Notes under the pieces: generated by a model
Databases searched by the model: none
What the model saw: the letters and a program-made list of their open reading frames with translations, nothing else
Told to the model about the DNA's origin: nothing
In this document: positions 1-11,288 of the stretch, piece by piece
Numbering within the stretch: position 1 is the stretch's first letter
How the letters are laid out: every line of letters starts with the position of its first letter
Position numbers and translations under genes: made by a program
Source of the DNA: Imbricaverruca yamaguchii
Taxonomy: Eukaryota > Arthropoda > Thecostraca > Neoverrucidae
Reading direction: 5' to 3'
DNA length: 64,000 nucleotides
Assembly: GCA_034440575.1 (NCBI GenBank)
Contig: JAOTOL010001319.1
Span: 186,001 to 250,000 of the forward strand

Positions 1-427
1 TTAATTGATTTGGGGACAATTGAGGTTTTTGATGACATTTTCTCCGGAGAGAGGCGCCATTGGTTGGAAAAATATCGTTGACCAGGGGGATGGGTGCACT
101 CGGGCGTTCTGGAAGGGCTCCTCCATAGGTTCAATGGTTCAACTTCGATCTGATTGGGGGTTTCGCCTGGAAGTCGTAGGTCAACTCATTAATTGCGTGA
201 TAACTCCGTGATTAGACGTATCCTGGGGGGAAATCACCAAAAGACGCGGAAAGGATGCCCTACGAGCTATCCGCCAACCCCCGCCTCCCTGCGGCACACG
301 TTTTTAAGCGTCATATAAAAAGCCTTAGGGGCGGTTGCATGTCCGCACCGTTGGCGAATGTCCGCACCGTTGGCGAATGTCCACCCTGTTTGTGCAGTGT
401 GATGCGTGGCGGAGTGGTCAAATGACT
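1..427. other. Spacer without recognised gene
   Basis: No coding exon is recognisable here. A 19-bp segment is duplicated in tandem at about 344-381 (core CCGCACCGTTGGCGAA). A TATAAAA string lies at 314-320, but nothing downstream supports a transcript. Confidence 0.5.
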
Positions 428-985
428 GACGGTGACGGCGTCTCAACGTCGACTCAGTGTCTATGTTGGTGACGGTACCTCAACGTCGACTCAGTGTCTA
501 TGTTGGTGACGGTACCTCAATGTCGGCTCAGTGTCTATGTTGGTGACGGTACCTCAATGTCGGCTCAGTGTCTATGTTGGTGACGGTACCTCAACGTCGG
601 CTCAGTGTCTATGTTGTTGACGGTAGCTCAATGTCGGCTCAGTGATGCAGTGTCTATGTTGGTGACGGTACCTCAACGTCGACTCAGTGTCTATGTTGGT
701 GACGGTACAATGTCGGCTCAGTGTGGCGGTATCAATGTAGTCTAATGTGCTCTTCTATGTTGGTGACGGTACCTCAACGTCGGCTCAGTGTCTATGTTGG
801 TGACGGTACCTCAACGTCGACTCAGTGTCTATGTTGGTGACGGTACCTCAATGTCGGCTCAGTGTCTATGTTGGTGACGGTACCTCAATGTCGTCCCAGT
901 AACGGTGTTGGCGACGGTATCTCAATGTTGGTCCAGTGACAGTGATGGTGACGGTACCTCAATATCGGCTCAGTGACCGTGTTCG
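428..985. repeat. 37-bp minisatellite, about 12 degenerate copies
   Basis: The unit contains CTATGTTGGTGACGGTACC followed by TCAACGTCG and a variable G(A/G)CTCAGTGT. Copies are near-identical up to about 880 and then decay to 985. One interruption (about 715-755) carries unrelated bases, consistent with an old array with internal indels. No coding potential is claimed. Confidence 0.9.
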
Positions 986-1375
986 TGACGGTGACCCCGT
1001 GTCGGCGTGGGTGACAGTCGTATGAGTAGCGAATGAACCGCTGCCTTGACGGCGGCGTCCGACCGACCGCCGGGTGCGGCCGGCTCCCTCGCGCCGATCC
1101 GCAGTCAGCGTGTCGACACCAGAGGCAAGGACCCTCCGTCGTGCGCTTCTGCAAACGATTGGCCGAAAACGCCAAACAAGAGGCCGCGAGCACGTGGGTT
1201 CATTCCACCCTCTGAGAGACTGTGAAGGCCGGCATGACTCGGAGTGTTGACGAGGCGAGACTCAAAGTAGGGATGGTTTTAGCGGCAGGAGTGTTCTGTA
1301 TGCTTCTGAGGGAGCATGTTCTTCCTCAATGTTGACTCCACCTCCACCCTCACCCTCAATGTTTTTCACACGGGG
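986..1375. other. GC-rich spacer
   Basis: Unique GC-rich sequence between two arrays. The short open frames on both strands show no recognisable domain or splice-bounded exon. Confidence 0.5.
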
Positions 1376-1387
1376 CCCTGTGGAGTG

Positions 1388-1437
1388 GCGCTACGTGACC
1401 GACGTAACCGATGCGCCCCTAAACCCCAATAACCCAA
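1388..1437 (+). mobile_element. Micro-retroposon insert, 50 bp, with perfect 12-bp target-site duplication
   Basis: The 50-bp body begins GCGCTACGTGACC, contains GATGCGCCCCTAAACC and ends in CAATAACCCAA. It is flanked by identical 12-bp direct repeats CCCTGTGGAGTG at 1376-1387 and 1438-1449. The body matches the 3' end of the longer tRNA-derived SINEs at 14115 and 43386. The flanking repeat shows a real insertion event, not a shared ancestral motif. It is the best-preserved copy of the set also seen at 33587, 47211, 47717, 51880, 52315 and 58985. Confidence 0.85.
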
Positions 1438-1605
1438 CCCTGTGGAGTGTGCCTCCCCACTAATGAAGTTCAGAAATCATCGCCCGTGGGAGGTCTCGTT
1501 GAACCAGACGTGTGCTCCGTGTTACTATGTTCCGTATGACCGACTTCGCCCCCTCCCGCCCAGAGTGTACCAGTGCGATGATTTCGCCCCTCTTCCGGCC
1601 AGACT

Positions 1606-2498
1606 ATACCGGTGTGGTGGCCGCAGCGCTATCTCAGACTGCACCGGTGTGGTGGCCGCAGCGCTATCTCAGACCGCACCGGTGTGGTGGCCGCAGCGCT
1701 ATCTCAGACTGCACCGGTGTGGTGGCCGCAGCACTATCTCAGACTGCACCGGTGTGGTGCCGCCGCAGTGGTGGCCGCAGCACTATCTCAGACTGCACCG
1801 GTGTGGTGGCCGCAGCGCTATCTCAGACCGCACGGTGTGGGGCGCAGCGCTATCTCAGACCGCACCGGTGTGGTGGCCGCAGCGCTATCTCAGACTGCAC
1901 CGGTGTGGTGGCCCGCACTATGCACGGTGTGGTGGCCGCAGCGCTATCTCAGACTGCACCGGTGTGGTGGCCGCAGCACTATCTCAGACCGCACCGGTGT
2001 GGTGGCCGCAGCACTATCTCAGACTGCACCGGTGTGGTGGCCGCAGCACTATCTCAGACTGCACCGGTGTGGTGGCCGCAGCACTATCTCAGACCGCACC
2101 GGTGTGGTGGCCGCAGCACTATCTCAGACTGCACCGGTGTGGTGGCCGCAGCGCTATCTCAGACTGCACCGGTGTGGTGGCCGCAGCACTATCTCAGACT
2201 GCACCGGTGTGGTGGCCGCAGCACTATCTCAGACCGCACCGGTGTGGTGGCCGCAGCGCTATCTCAGACCGCACCGGTGTGGTGGCCGCAGCACTATCTC
2301 AGACTGCACCGGTGTGGTGGCCGCAGCACTATCTCAGACCGCACCGGTGTGGTGGCCGCAGCGCTATCTCAGACCGCACCGGTGTGGTGGCCGCAGCGCT
2401 ATCTCAGACTGCACCGGTGTGGTGGCCGCAGCACTATCTCAGACTGCACCGGTGTGGTGGCCGCAGCGCTATCTCAGACCGCACCGGCGTGGTGGCTA
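1606..2498. repeat. 35-bp minisatellite, about 25 copies
   Basis: The unit contains CACCGGTGTGGTGGCCGCAG followed by C(A/G)CTATCTCAGAC(T/C). Two binary variant positions shuffle between copies, typical of recombination-driven turnover. Because 35 is not a multiple of 3, every forward frame cycles through the same three peptides, and all are free of stops. This yields long spurious open frames on the plus strand from 1442 to 3307. Confidence 0.95.
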
Positions 2499-2829
2499 CA
2501 ACAGCGCCATGTTCGTCGTCACCACGTGCCGTGGTGCTTCGGACGTTCTTCGAAGTCCGAGCGCTCCCCAGGGCTCGCCATCCGCATACTTGCCGGCGTG
2601 GAAAGTTTCGTGGAAAGAATGCGGAGCTGCAAAGCACGCGGATGCTTCCTGACCGACTTCGGAGCGGCTTTCACGCCCGGCTGTGGTCACGCGCGTCGGC
2701 GGCGACGGGCGTGGGAGCGGACCGGCCGAGCGGTGACCCGGGTCAGCCGACTGGGCGCCGGCCGGTCGTGGGTGGCGGCCCGGGGAGAGGCGCCGCGCCG
2801 CGTGGCCCTGCTCTTTCCAGACCTCGGTC
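2499..2829. other. GC-rich spacer between arrays
   Basis: Unique sequence that stays open in several frames only because GC-rich DNA rarely forms stops. No exon or motif is recognised. Confidence 0.5.
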
Positions 2830-3236
2830 GTCGGGAGGTGTGGGCCGAGTCCACTGGTCGGGAGGTGTGGGCCGAGTCCACTGGTCGGGAGGTGTGGGCC
2901 GAGTCCACTGGTCGGGAGGTGTGGGCCGAGTCCACTGGTCGGGAGGTGTGGGCCGAGTCCACTGGTCGGGAGGTGTGGGCCGAGTCCACTGGTCGGGAGG
3001 TGTGGGCCGAGTCCACTGGTCGGGAGGTGTGGGCCGAGTCCACTGGTCGGGAGGTGTGGGCCGAGTCCACTGGTCGGGAGGTGTGGGCCGAGTCCACTGG
3101 TCGGGAGGTGTGGGCCGAGTCCACTGGTCGGGAGGTGTGGGCCGAGTCCACTGGTCGGGAGGTGTGGGCCGAGTCCACTGGTCGGGAGGTGTGGGCCGAG
3201 TCCACTGGTCGGGAGGTGTGGGCCGAGTCCACCGGC
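2830..3236. repeat. 27-bp minisatellite, 15 almost identical copies
   Basis: The unit includes GTCGGGAGGTGTGGGCCGAG followed by TCCACTG. Copies are essentially identical apart from the first and last, pointing to very recent amplification. The unit is 9 codons long, so each frame repeats a fixed 9-residue peptide (for example GREVWAEST). No start, splice or domain context supports translation. Confidence 0.95.
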
Positions 3237-3638
3237 GGAGACAGGTGCGCGTGCCGGCCACGCCTTCTCCCTCCCACCGTGATGGGGTGAACATAGGTTT
3301 CCTGTGAATATAAACTGTATACTTCGTGTCGAGTGCCTTCCTTGCTTATACCTCTGAGGAAAATCTGCTGTTATCCAAATGTGCTGGATTTTTGCAGGGT
3401 GCGAAGAAAGGGATGTCGTCTTTTTTGGACGCCTGGATCTGTTTATGGTTCACACCTCCCCGACCCGACCACAAGCGAGTGGGCGCTTCTCAAAGCCAGG
3501 TGACTGGATATGCTGATGACGGTGTCGCTAATGTCTGTGTTATAAAGAAGACGTATTGCACCACTGCTACCCTGTTTTAAGGACGGGCACACTGCGTTGC
3601 TCCAGCCCTGTTAATAGCCATGGCAATGTGTATGGTGG
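3237..3638. other. Spacer upstream of the foldback element
   Basis: GC content drops across this stretch. No gene, repeat or RNA feature is recognised. Confidence 0.5.
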
Positions 3639-4542
3639 TTAGCCTGTGTCGAGAATTGTCAAAGTGGTGTTAACCAAAACGGCTACTGTTTTTATTTTGC
3701 CTTGATATGTGCCTAACAATTCGGCATACAAATTAGATCGCTCGGCAATCGGCATTTTTTCCTCAAAATGCGTTTGAAAAAGTATCTGTTTTCGGCATTC
3801 GGCGCCATATTGGCTGTGAGAACCAATCCAGATAAGCGGGTCAAATAGTACCTCTTTTTGATCGTCTCGACGAACTGAGTCTATTGAAACATAGCAGTAT
3901 TGTCGAAAAATCGATAGGTAAGAAAATATCGGCTATCTTGTGTCTTCTAATACACCAGCAAATGTCCATTTCGGGGCATACAAGGAACTCTGAGGTTTAA
4001 ACAAGTAAAAATCATGATACAGCCGCGGTTTCTGCACTTACTCAATTGAAGACTTCAGCATCACTCACTGGGCATAGAAATATAGACAAAGCTTCATATT
4101 TATTCGCTGTTTGAACTACATAGCAGCATGATTGAGGGAGGCTGCTTTGTACGCATGTGCATCACATACCAAATACAAGGCTATCTGAATGTCTCAACAT
4201 GCAAGAAATAGGTAACTATTCGTTGCACGTTGTGACATTCAGACGAAAATCATATACGTTGGTGATAAAAATTATTAAAATTCGCCGTGGTCATTGAAAT
4301 TCGACGTGATCACCCTGGAACCATCGATGAAAGTCTTTTCCCCAAAGGGACATATGTCAGACATCAATCAATGAACACTGGAAATGTCCAAGACAAACAT
4401 CGCGCGAAGGTGCGGAGCACAACTGACTGGACGGCATAGAGCACCACAGTTCTATCTTTCATGGAGCTCACAGTCGTTTTAGCATATTCTCCACGCCCCT
4501 CTTAGTTGTTAGCACGGGCAAAAGCTGCCGGTGCATGTACCT
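3639..4542. repeat. Left inverted arm of the foldback element
   Basis: About 904 bp pairing with 5145-6030. A piece near 4402-4440 (GCGAAGGTGCGGAGCACAAC and onward) also resembles the central segment at about 4646-4684 in direct orientation. The arm may therefore include an internal duplication of the central gene. Confidence 0.85.
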
Positions 4543-5160
4543 ACACTGTACGTATCAGATCATGGCCTGGGAGACACTGCATGGAAAAACCTCCGGCGTA
4601 TAGTTGAATTAATTGTTGGGGTTTACCATCCGATGTGGTCTCCCGCGAAGGTGCAGCACAACTGGCTGGATAGGCCGAGGCATGTGCTGCGCCAGCTGCA
4701 GCTCACTCGACTGCAGCATGGGGAAGTCGTGAGCATCGTGATGCCGTACCTCCACTGCAGTGCCCGGTATGCTCACAGCGAAATGGTGCTCCAGACACTT
4801 CTCTAGAGCGATGACAGAGTAGAGCGCCAGTTCGCTGTTGAACGTGTCAGGTGCATCCGCGGCAAAAATGAGCGTGGAGACACCAACATCCGTCCCAAGA
4901 GAACTCCGAGACTAAATGAGACCGCGGAGAGTCTGCAGGAGTTGATATCCTGGAGCGGCGCCTTCGAACCGGCGCTCACTTGCCACACGCCAAGCTCCGA
5001 ACTTGATGGCTATGTAGACATGCCAATGTCAGTTCCACAGTTTCCCGTGTGCGGTCAGTCAGTTGAACGATGCGTTAAGCAGGTGTCGCTAGCTGCAAAA
5101 AACGTGTACGGTAAGGAGAGGAGGGACGACTACATCCGGGTTGGCTACATGCACCGGTAG
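4513..5160 (+). pseudogene. Decayed transposon-associated gene fragment in the foldback centre
   Basis: One reading frame runs about 215 codons from after a stop at 4510 to a TAG at 5158, broken by a single in-frame TAG at 4804-4806. Before that stop are a YHPMW motif, a DRPRH segment and a segment ending HSEMVLQTLL. After it the frame gives a hydrophilic linker and then CGQSVERCVKQVSLAA followed by KERRDDYIR. From memory this order resembles the C-terminal half of an uncharacterised protein family that recurs next to transposons in arthropod and cnidarian genomes. I know no biochemical function for it. It fills exactly the non-palindromic centre and its stop lies at the start of the right arm, so it is probably the tail of the element's own gene. 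There is no start region, so it is a fragment. Confidence 0.6.
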
Positions 5161-6030
5161 CTTTTGCTCGTGCTAACAACCAAGAGGGACGTGGAAAATA
5201 TGCTAAAACGACTGTGAGTTCCATGAAAGACAGAACTGGGGTGCTCTATGCCGTCCAGTCAGTTGTGCTCCGTACCTTCGCGCGATGTTTGCCTTGGATA
5301 TACCAGTGTTCATTGATTGATGTCTGACATGTGTCCTTTCGGATAAAAATAGGCATCAATGGTCCCATAGTGATCGCGGCGAATTTCAACAATGGCGAAT
5401 TTTAGTCATTTTTATCACCAACTTATCTGATTTTGGTCTGGACGTAATGGGGGAAAAGCTATCTGAATGTCTCAACATGCAACGAATAGGTAGGTATTTG
5501 GTATGTTATGCACGTGCGTACAAAGCAGCCTCCCTCAATCATGCTGCTACATAGTTCAAGCAGCAAATAAATATGAAGCTTTGTCTATTATCTATATGCC
5601 CAGTGATCGATGCCGAAGTCTTCAAATGAGTAAGGGCAGAAACCGCGGCTGTATCTCGATTTTTACTTGTTTATGCCTCAAAGTTCCTTGTATGCCACGA
5701 AATAGACATTTGCTGGTGTATCAGAAGACATAAGATAGCCGATATTTTCTTAACTATCGATTTTTCGACAATATTGCGTTGCTTCAGTCGATTCAGCTCG
5801 TCGAGAAGATAAAAAGACGTACTATTTGACCCGCTTATCTGGATTGATTCTGACAGTCATTATGGCGCCGAATGCCGAAAACATAGTATTTTTTAAACGC
5901 ATTTTGAGAAAAAATGCCGATGGCTCAGCAATGTAATTTTGATGCCAAATTGTTAGGCACGTATCAAGGCAAAATAAAAACAGTAGCCGTTTTTGATAAC
6001 ACCACTTCGAAAATTGTCGACACCGGCTAA
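5145..6030. repeat. Right inverted arm of the foldback element
   Basis: About 886 bp, reverse complement of 3639-4542, ending ...TGTCGACACCGGCTAA. Differences from the left arm are spread evenly, suggesting the arms have diverged since insertion. Confidence 0.85.
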
Positions 6031-6132
6031 CGGTGGTGGAGGGGGTAGCGCGGCGAGGTGGAGCCGACGCCGACCGGGCTCCGCGTGGCGACCGACTGAT
6101 CGCCGGACCGACGGCGGCGGCTGGTGGACACC

Positions 6133-6276
6133 GACTGACGACTGATGACTGATAACTGATGACTGACGACTGACGACTGATGACTGATGACTGACGACTG
6201 ACGACTGATGACTGATGACTGATGACTGACGACTGACGACTGACGACTGACGACTGACGACTGATGACTGATGACG
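6133..6276. repeat. 7-bp array (GACTGAC/GACTGAT), about 20 copies
   Basis: Two heptamer variants differing at the last base alternate irregularly. The array abuts GC-rich unique DNA. Confidence 0.9.
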
Positions 6277-7060
6277 GACTGGGCTGATGGACATTGACAG
6301 ACAGCCGACGTGCTCACGCCACAGCTGGCCGGCTGACGGTGGGAGTCGGCGGACGGGCGGCGGTGACCGGGTGTGGTGCCCCGCTTGCCCTGTCGGCAGG
6401 TCGAGTTTTGGTCGCCTCACCCACCGGCCCCCCCCCCCCCATGCTAGGAGGGTCAGTCGGCACGCGGAGCCGAGGTCAGCCGGGGACACGGCCGACGACG
6501 GTGAAGCAGTGTCGGTGCGCTGGCGGCGGGTTGAAGTCACGGTGAGAATTATGCCACCGGACTGGAATTCCCGGATCGGGTGATGCACAGGCGGGTGTAT
6601 GAGCTCCGACATCCCCGGTCAGCCGCCATTCGCGGCGTCCGGCCGACCCGGGGTGGGTTCCCCGTCTGGCCGACAGATGGCACTGGCAGGCCTGTGCGGC
6701 GGAGCATCCCACGTGCCCACGTGGCGTGAGGAGGACGCCGTCCGTCCGGGACATGGCCTCTGGCCGACTATGCATTCTCCCACTGGTGGATCCAGGGTGG
6801 TGGGGGGTCGGAGAATCAGGTCATGCTCCCTCCCTTACCGGATCGAGGGAACAAAGGGTTTGAGATTTTCGACATGCCAGACACATGCAATTAAAAGAGG
6901 CTTGCTATGCAATTCAGAGCGTAGATAATGCCACGTTTGGTGAGTTCTTCTCCAAATATTGGAAAGCGGTCCTTTCATAGCCGCCCGCGGCTTCTAACTC
7001 TCGCTTCAGACCAACGCCGGGCCTCGAGGCGAGGCGGTTTGGTTAAACGACACTGTTTCT
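6277..7060. other. GC-rich spacer, no recognised gene
   Basis: Overlapping open frames occur on both strands but show no conserved motif, no codon-use contrast and no convincing splice pair. A C-homopolymer of about 12 lies near 6429. Confidence 0.45.
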
Positions 7061-7209
7061 GCCAGGCTGACTGCCAGGCTGACTGCCAGGCTGACTGCCA
7101 GGCTGACTGCCAGGCTGACTGCCAGGCTGACTGCCAGGCTGACTGCCAGGCTGACTGCCAGGCTGACTGCCAGGCTGACTGCCAGGCTGACTGCCAGGCT
7201 GACTGCCAG
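7061..7209. repeat. 12-bp array, about 12 identical copies
   Basis: The unit is GCCAGGCTGACT. It is 4 codons long and would read CQAD on the plus strand. The sequence on either side lacks coding character, so a simple minisatellite is the better reading. Confidence 0.95.
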
Positions 7210-9430
7210 CTTCCATTATGTTTGGAGATGCATGTCGGTATATACTCCATTGCACGACAGATCCAACGGGCGATACCCCGTCTCTCAGAATTTTGTGTGA
7301 GCCTGTCTTTGGAGACTGTCCAGTGCTCCGATTCAAGCTGTGCAACTTTCAGCTCGATCAGGTCGGCGGTCACGTAGTTATAGCCTCTGGCAATTTGTGA
7401 GGGCACGGTGCATGACGTGTTCAGCGGTTTATATTTTAAAGATTAGCATTAGTAGCACAATGTATATTACCAAATGTAAGATGAATTTTAAAATGTTTTG
7501 TTGGGCGGTTTTTTCTTCTCAAATTATGACCCCGTGGCGTCGTGATCTTTCGTCGTGTGGCGTATTTTACGTTACGCTTTTCCAAACATATTTCAGATCA
7601 AATTACGTTTAATGCCACGTATGTGAATTTCAAAATAAGTTTGATGAGTTCTCTTTCTGTTGTAATTTTTGGGAGGTGGTTGTTTTCTATACGCGTATTA
7701 TTGTTTTATCTGCTTTATTTTTCGCGGGTAGGTCTCGTATCTTTGATCGTCACTTGTTGTGCATCGATATATTATTTCAGACAAGTTAAGAAAACCGTGT
7801 AACAGGACATCATCCGGCTCGTCTAGACTCGTTCAACCTTTCTAACTGCACAAGTATTATTTTGATACTCCCTTTCTCTGGAACGTTGTTTAAAACTCGT
7901 GCAATCATATTGATGCAAATGCTCGTTGTATTGCATAGGCTCCACTCGCCACATGACGCTGACAGACGAACTGTTGCTCTGTGTTACCCACTATTGCCAC
8001 AATCGCGTTGCGTAACATTTAGCATGGCTGCATGGTTCACCAATTCAGTATCCGACATCCTGTGCACTCGCACCCTGTACCCTGTGCTTCATGCACTGTC
8101 ATAATGCACAGATCGACGGGAGGAAGCGTGTGCAAATCCGCGGCTCTTCGTACAGTCACTGGCTTAGAGAAGCGTCTCTGGAGTGTCGCGATAGCCGCCA
8201 ACACTCTCTCCCTCTCCTGGCAGTGGCGAAATGCACGATTGATATAAACTTGCCAAAAAAATTCAGACACCTCCTGTGCCGTTAAACTTTGGTTGTAGTG
8301 TGGATATTTCAGACCGTCTTGAGCCGTGGCCCACTTGTTTGGTCTCCCGATGTCATCGCCGGCATTCTTTCCATGCTATTCTATGTCGCATGCTTCCATG
8401 CTATGTCTATGCTATGTCGCAAAGAAGAGCGTCAATCACGGTTCAAGTTAGAATCCTGCCCGTGAAAGCTAATGTTCGTGAAGTTCAATCGGTTTTATGT
8501 CCCGCCGCTCATCCGTACGAAAAGTTATGAATTGCACTGAAGCCAGGCAGCAGTAAAAGTTACCCTAAGTAGCGTAACGTGAACGAATTTTATATCTGAC
8601 GTAACTAAAAGATGGCTCCATTCTTTGTATTTCTGGCGTACCTTTTCGACCAACCCTCAAAACTATCCGGAGAAGAACGTGAAAAGTGCACATGCGTAAA
8701 CGGCGACGGAAAGCATTTTAGTCAAGATGACGCGTTGCTTCTCAACTCATTTTAATTGTGCCGGACTCGTCCCTGATCTCTCGCCTAACGCGTCTAACAA
8801 ATTGCATTCAATTTCGCCTAACGCGAACTACATTTTGAGCACACGGAAAGTCCATACTATTTGAAGCAATCGGCATGGGATCAAGATCTGTTGAAATTAA
8901 GACATGTTTCGTTGTGCTGCCACGGTAGTACTTTAATCCGATTTTCGTATTAGTGCTCGTTCGACGACCCATTAGTGGGGCTTTCCATTTAAAGTCACAA
9001 TATTTTATTCCACAAGTTATTCTTATTATTTTATAGTTGCTTGTCAGGTGAACAGACAGTTCGTGAAGAATTGGAGGCAGTGGTGGATACAGGGAGATGA
9101 TAGAAACTAAGATGGATGAACGATTGGGTAAGGAGGCAAGCACTGGACTGGAGGCTGTACTGATTCGTAGCACAATCGGACAATATTCATGAAATGCCGA
9201 CTGTCATTTTGACGAACTGTTGCAACGAAGAAACGTCCAAATCACCGCAGCAATTATGTGTTAGCTTTCCCTTAGACTTGGCATGTCCACAATACATTTG
9301 TCTTCCGCGTTATCTAGCGTGTGCCAAAAACCAAACGGTGCAAATTTGTTTCGAAGCTGATGGTGCAGACCCCTCCAACTGCCCGTCGTCTCCGTCCACA
9401 GCGCCGATGCTGAGCCCATCTTCCTCTCAG
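7210..9430. other. AT-richer island, nothing recognised
   Basis: Stops are frequent in all frames. I found no transposon motif, RNA gene or splice-bounded exon. A minus-strand open frame at 8808-9173 has no recognisable domain. Confidence 0.45.
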
Positions 9431-9431
9431 C

Positions 9432-9439
9432 TATATAAG
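9432..9439 (+). promoter_or_regulatory. Possible TATA box
   Basis: TATATAAG sits at the border between AT-rich DNA and a GC-rich segment, the kind of place where an arthropod core promoter could lie. No initiator or downstream first exon could be confirmed, so the call rests on the motif alone. Confidence 0.2.
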
Positions 9440-10360
9440 CCTCAATATATAGCAGCCGGCGCCGACACAGGTGCGCTCTCGGGCGAAGACGCCAGATGTT
9501 GAAGATCAGCGCGGATTGGCTTTGTCCAGCGCCAAGTGTCTGCATAAGGCCATCGTGCAGCCGCTTTGGATGACGACACTGGAACAGCGGTGTCGTCAGT
9601 GTCGAGCGGTAAAAATTGAGCGATAGGTGCGCCTTGGCGGCCGGCGATACGTCGTGACGACGTGACGTCAGACGTGACGGGCGCTCCGTGCGACCGGGGG
9701 CGACGGCGGCCGACCACTGTTGCCATGTCAACGGCGGCCCAGCGACCGGCTGTCGATACGGAGCTGCCACTCGGCAGCTCGGCTCCCCCCCCCGGTTCCG
9801 GTCGGCAACTGGACGCCGGCCGGCCGCACTTGGAGCTGGCTTACCGGGCGGGCCTTGGCGTCCGGTTGGGCTCAGCTGGGCCGGACTGCGCCGCGCAGCT
9901 ACTGGCGCGGCGAACAAAGCCGTCTTCGGTCTGGGCGCGCGGCCAGACGTGCAAACGCCGGTCGAATCGGTTTTTGCGCGAGGAGAAAAAGCAATCCGGC
10001 ACTGCTTCGGGTTCCGGAAAATGGTCGGCCGGTGTATTGAGCGACGAGCATCCACCTTAAGGAGGGTTGCGGCGGATTGGTGATATGTACCGGACGGAAA
10101 CGTCTGAGCCCGTGACAATGGTTCGTTAAATATCACCCCTGAAGTCGCAAGGAAATGAGAGGAAATGAAATGAAAGGAAATGAAAAGCCTTGCAGAATAG
10201 CTGTTCCTCCGTTGGGTATTTTTGTTGGCTGTCAAGGCGTGCCAAATGGTGGCATCAATCCCAGGGCGACAGCGCCTACCCCTCCCACCATCTGGGGTCA
10301 CGCATTCGACAAATCCATGCGGCACAGGACAAAAATCGCAACTGCTGAACTGTGGTTGGA
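9440..10360. other. GC-rich spacer with a long unassigned minus-strand frame
   Basis: A minus-strand frame stays open from 10325 to 9261 (354 codons), the longest outside tandem arrays. Its translation is rich in Arg, Pro, Ala and Ser, with no domain I recognise and no biased codon use. GC content alone can explain it. Purine-rich GGAAATGA-type repeats lie at about 10150-10190. Confidence 0.4.
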
Positions 10361-10372
10361 CACATTGGTGAT

Positions 10373-10564
10373 AGGGCGGGGATGGCCGAGTGGTTAAGGT
10401 GTTGGGCTCTGGGTATCAAAGGTCCCGGGTTCGACACTAGCGCCGCTCGGGACATTTCCCAATCCCGCGGCTCACCGGCGAAGCAGTGTGGGCGGCGCCG
10501 TTAGCCGTGAATCTGCTTAAAGTGCGTCGTAAACCACCCGATAAACAAACAACAAACAAACAAA
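10373..10564 (+). mobile_element. tRNA-derived SINE, family B (Leu/Ser-like head)
   Basis: An A-box-like TGGCCGAGTGGTTAAGG and a B box GGGTTCGACAC mark a decayed tRNA head of Leu/Ser type. A body follows, then an (AAAC)n tail ending before 10565. The flanks CACATTGGTGAT (10361-10372) and CACGTTGGTGGT (10565-10576) match at 10 of 12 positions and probably represent the target-site duplication. Homologous copies lie at 20165 and 38084 on the other strand. The head cannot fold as a working tRNA because the acceptor stem is only partly complementary. Confidence 0.85.
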
Positions 10565-10733
10565 CACGTTGGTGGTGTGGCGGTGGCGATGGGACAGAAT
10601 TCGGCTGCCGTGACAGTTGGCAGCCCCTCTAGCGGCCGATACGCACCGGGTAACCGATGCGGTGCGGGCAACCGAGGCCGGGCAGGAAACGGAGGCGCTT
10701 TTTGCCGGGTCCTGCGTCGTGTTGCTGAGCCGC

Positions 10734-10799
10734 TGTCCACTGTCCACTGTCCACTGTCCACTGTCCGCTGTCCACTGTCCACTGTCCACTGTCCACTGT
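10734..10799. repeat. 7-bp array (TGTCCAC), about 9 copies
   Basis: The heptamer tract has one variant (TGTCCGC). It is flanked by unique GC-rich DNA. Confidence 0.9.
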
Positions 10800-11093
10800 G
10801 TGTGTCGCGCACATCGTCAGTCGTGATCGTGTGCCGGGCACCAGTCTACCGGCCACAGTCGATGGTCTGGTTTGGGCTGTGGCATTGTTGTGGTCGGGCA
10901 TCGACCTTTTCGTAGTGCTTGGCGTGTTTCAGGAATTGTCCGATGTCAGTGTCTCGGGTCACGGACGTAGAAGGCGTTGAATCTTGTAGGGCGACGACCC
11001 TGCGAACTTGATTGTTACCCCTGCTAATTTATCAATGGCGTTCGGCTTATGGAGGGCCGTGCAAGCTGGTAGGCAATTATCCGTAACCGTGTT

Positions 11094-11288
11094 CTGCGAC
11101 AGTTCCCGTGCCATGCGACAGTACTGGTACCCTGTGGCGATATGCACGTCCTGCGATAGTACCCGTGGCATGCAACGGCATCATCGTTCTGCGACAGTGT
11201 CGGTGTCCTGCGACAGTACCGGCGTCCTGCGACAGTGTCGGTGTCCTGCGACAGTACCGGCGTCCTGCGACAGTGTCGGTGTCCTTGG
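11094..11288. repeat. 19/38-bp minisatellite
   Basis: The unit TGCGACAGT(A/G)(C/T)CGG(C/T)GTCC alternates between two variants, giving a 38-bp higher-order period. Copies decay toward 11094. A separate ~31-bp duplication (GTCGTGCTCCATTCACA) follows at about 11325-11378. Confidence 0.85.

Larger units (their letters stand above)
3639..6030. mobile_element. Foldback-type transposable element with ~0.9-kb inverted arms
   Basis: Positions 3639-4542 and 5145-6030 are reverse complements of each other over nearly their whole length, with scattered substitutions and small indels. Both ends start TTAGCC(T/G)GTGTCGA when read inward. The 600-bp centre is not palindromic and holds a decayed coding segment. 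Flanks are tatggtgg on the left and cggtggtgg on the right. They share TGGTGG, but no exact target-site duplication touches the ends. DNA transposons with very long terminal inverted repeats have this architecture. I infer a non-autonomous or dying copy whose superfamily is not settled. Confidence 0.85.

Noticed and set aside
1606..2498. CRISPR array
   Set aside because: Units are directly contiguous with no unique spacers, and the sequence is eukaryotic.
1442..3307. Long plus-strand open frames (621 and 592 codons) as a repetitive protein
   Set aside because: They consist of the 35-bp and 27-bp arrays read through. Overlapping frames are open simultaneously, and there is no domain, signal or splice evidence.
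6953..7406. Cys-Gln-Ala-Asp repeat protein encoded by the 12-bp array
   Set aside because: Flanking sequence is not coding-like, and equally long frames exist on the opposite strand.
9261..10325. 354-codon minus-strand frame as a gene
   Set aside because: It crosses from AT-rich into GC-rich DNA, has low-complexity Arg/Pro/Ala composition and no recognisable motif. GC content accounts for it.
10378..10450. Functional tRNA-Leu or tRNA-Ser gene
   Set aside because: The acceptor stem is incomplete, and the same head with the same body recurs at 20165 and 38084, so it is a SINE.
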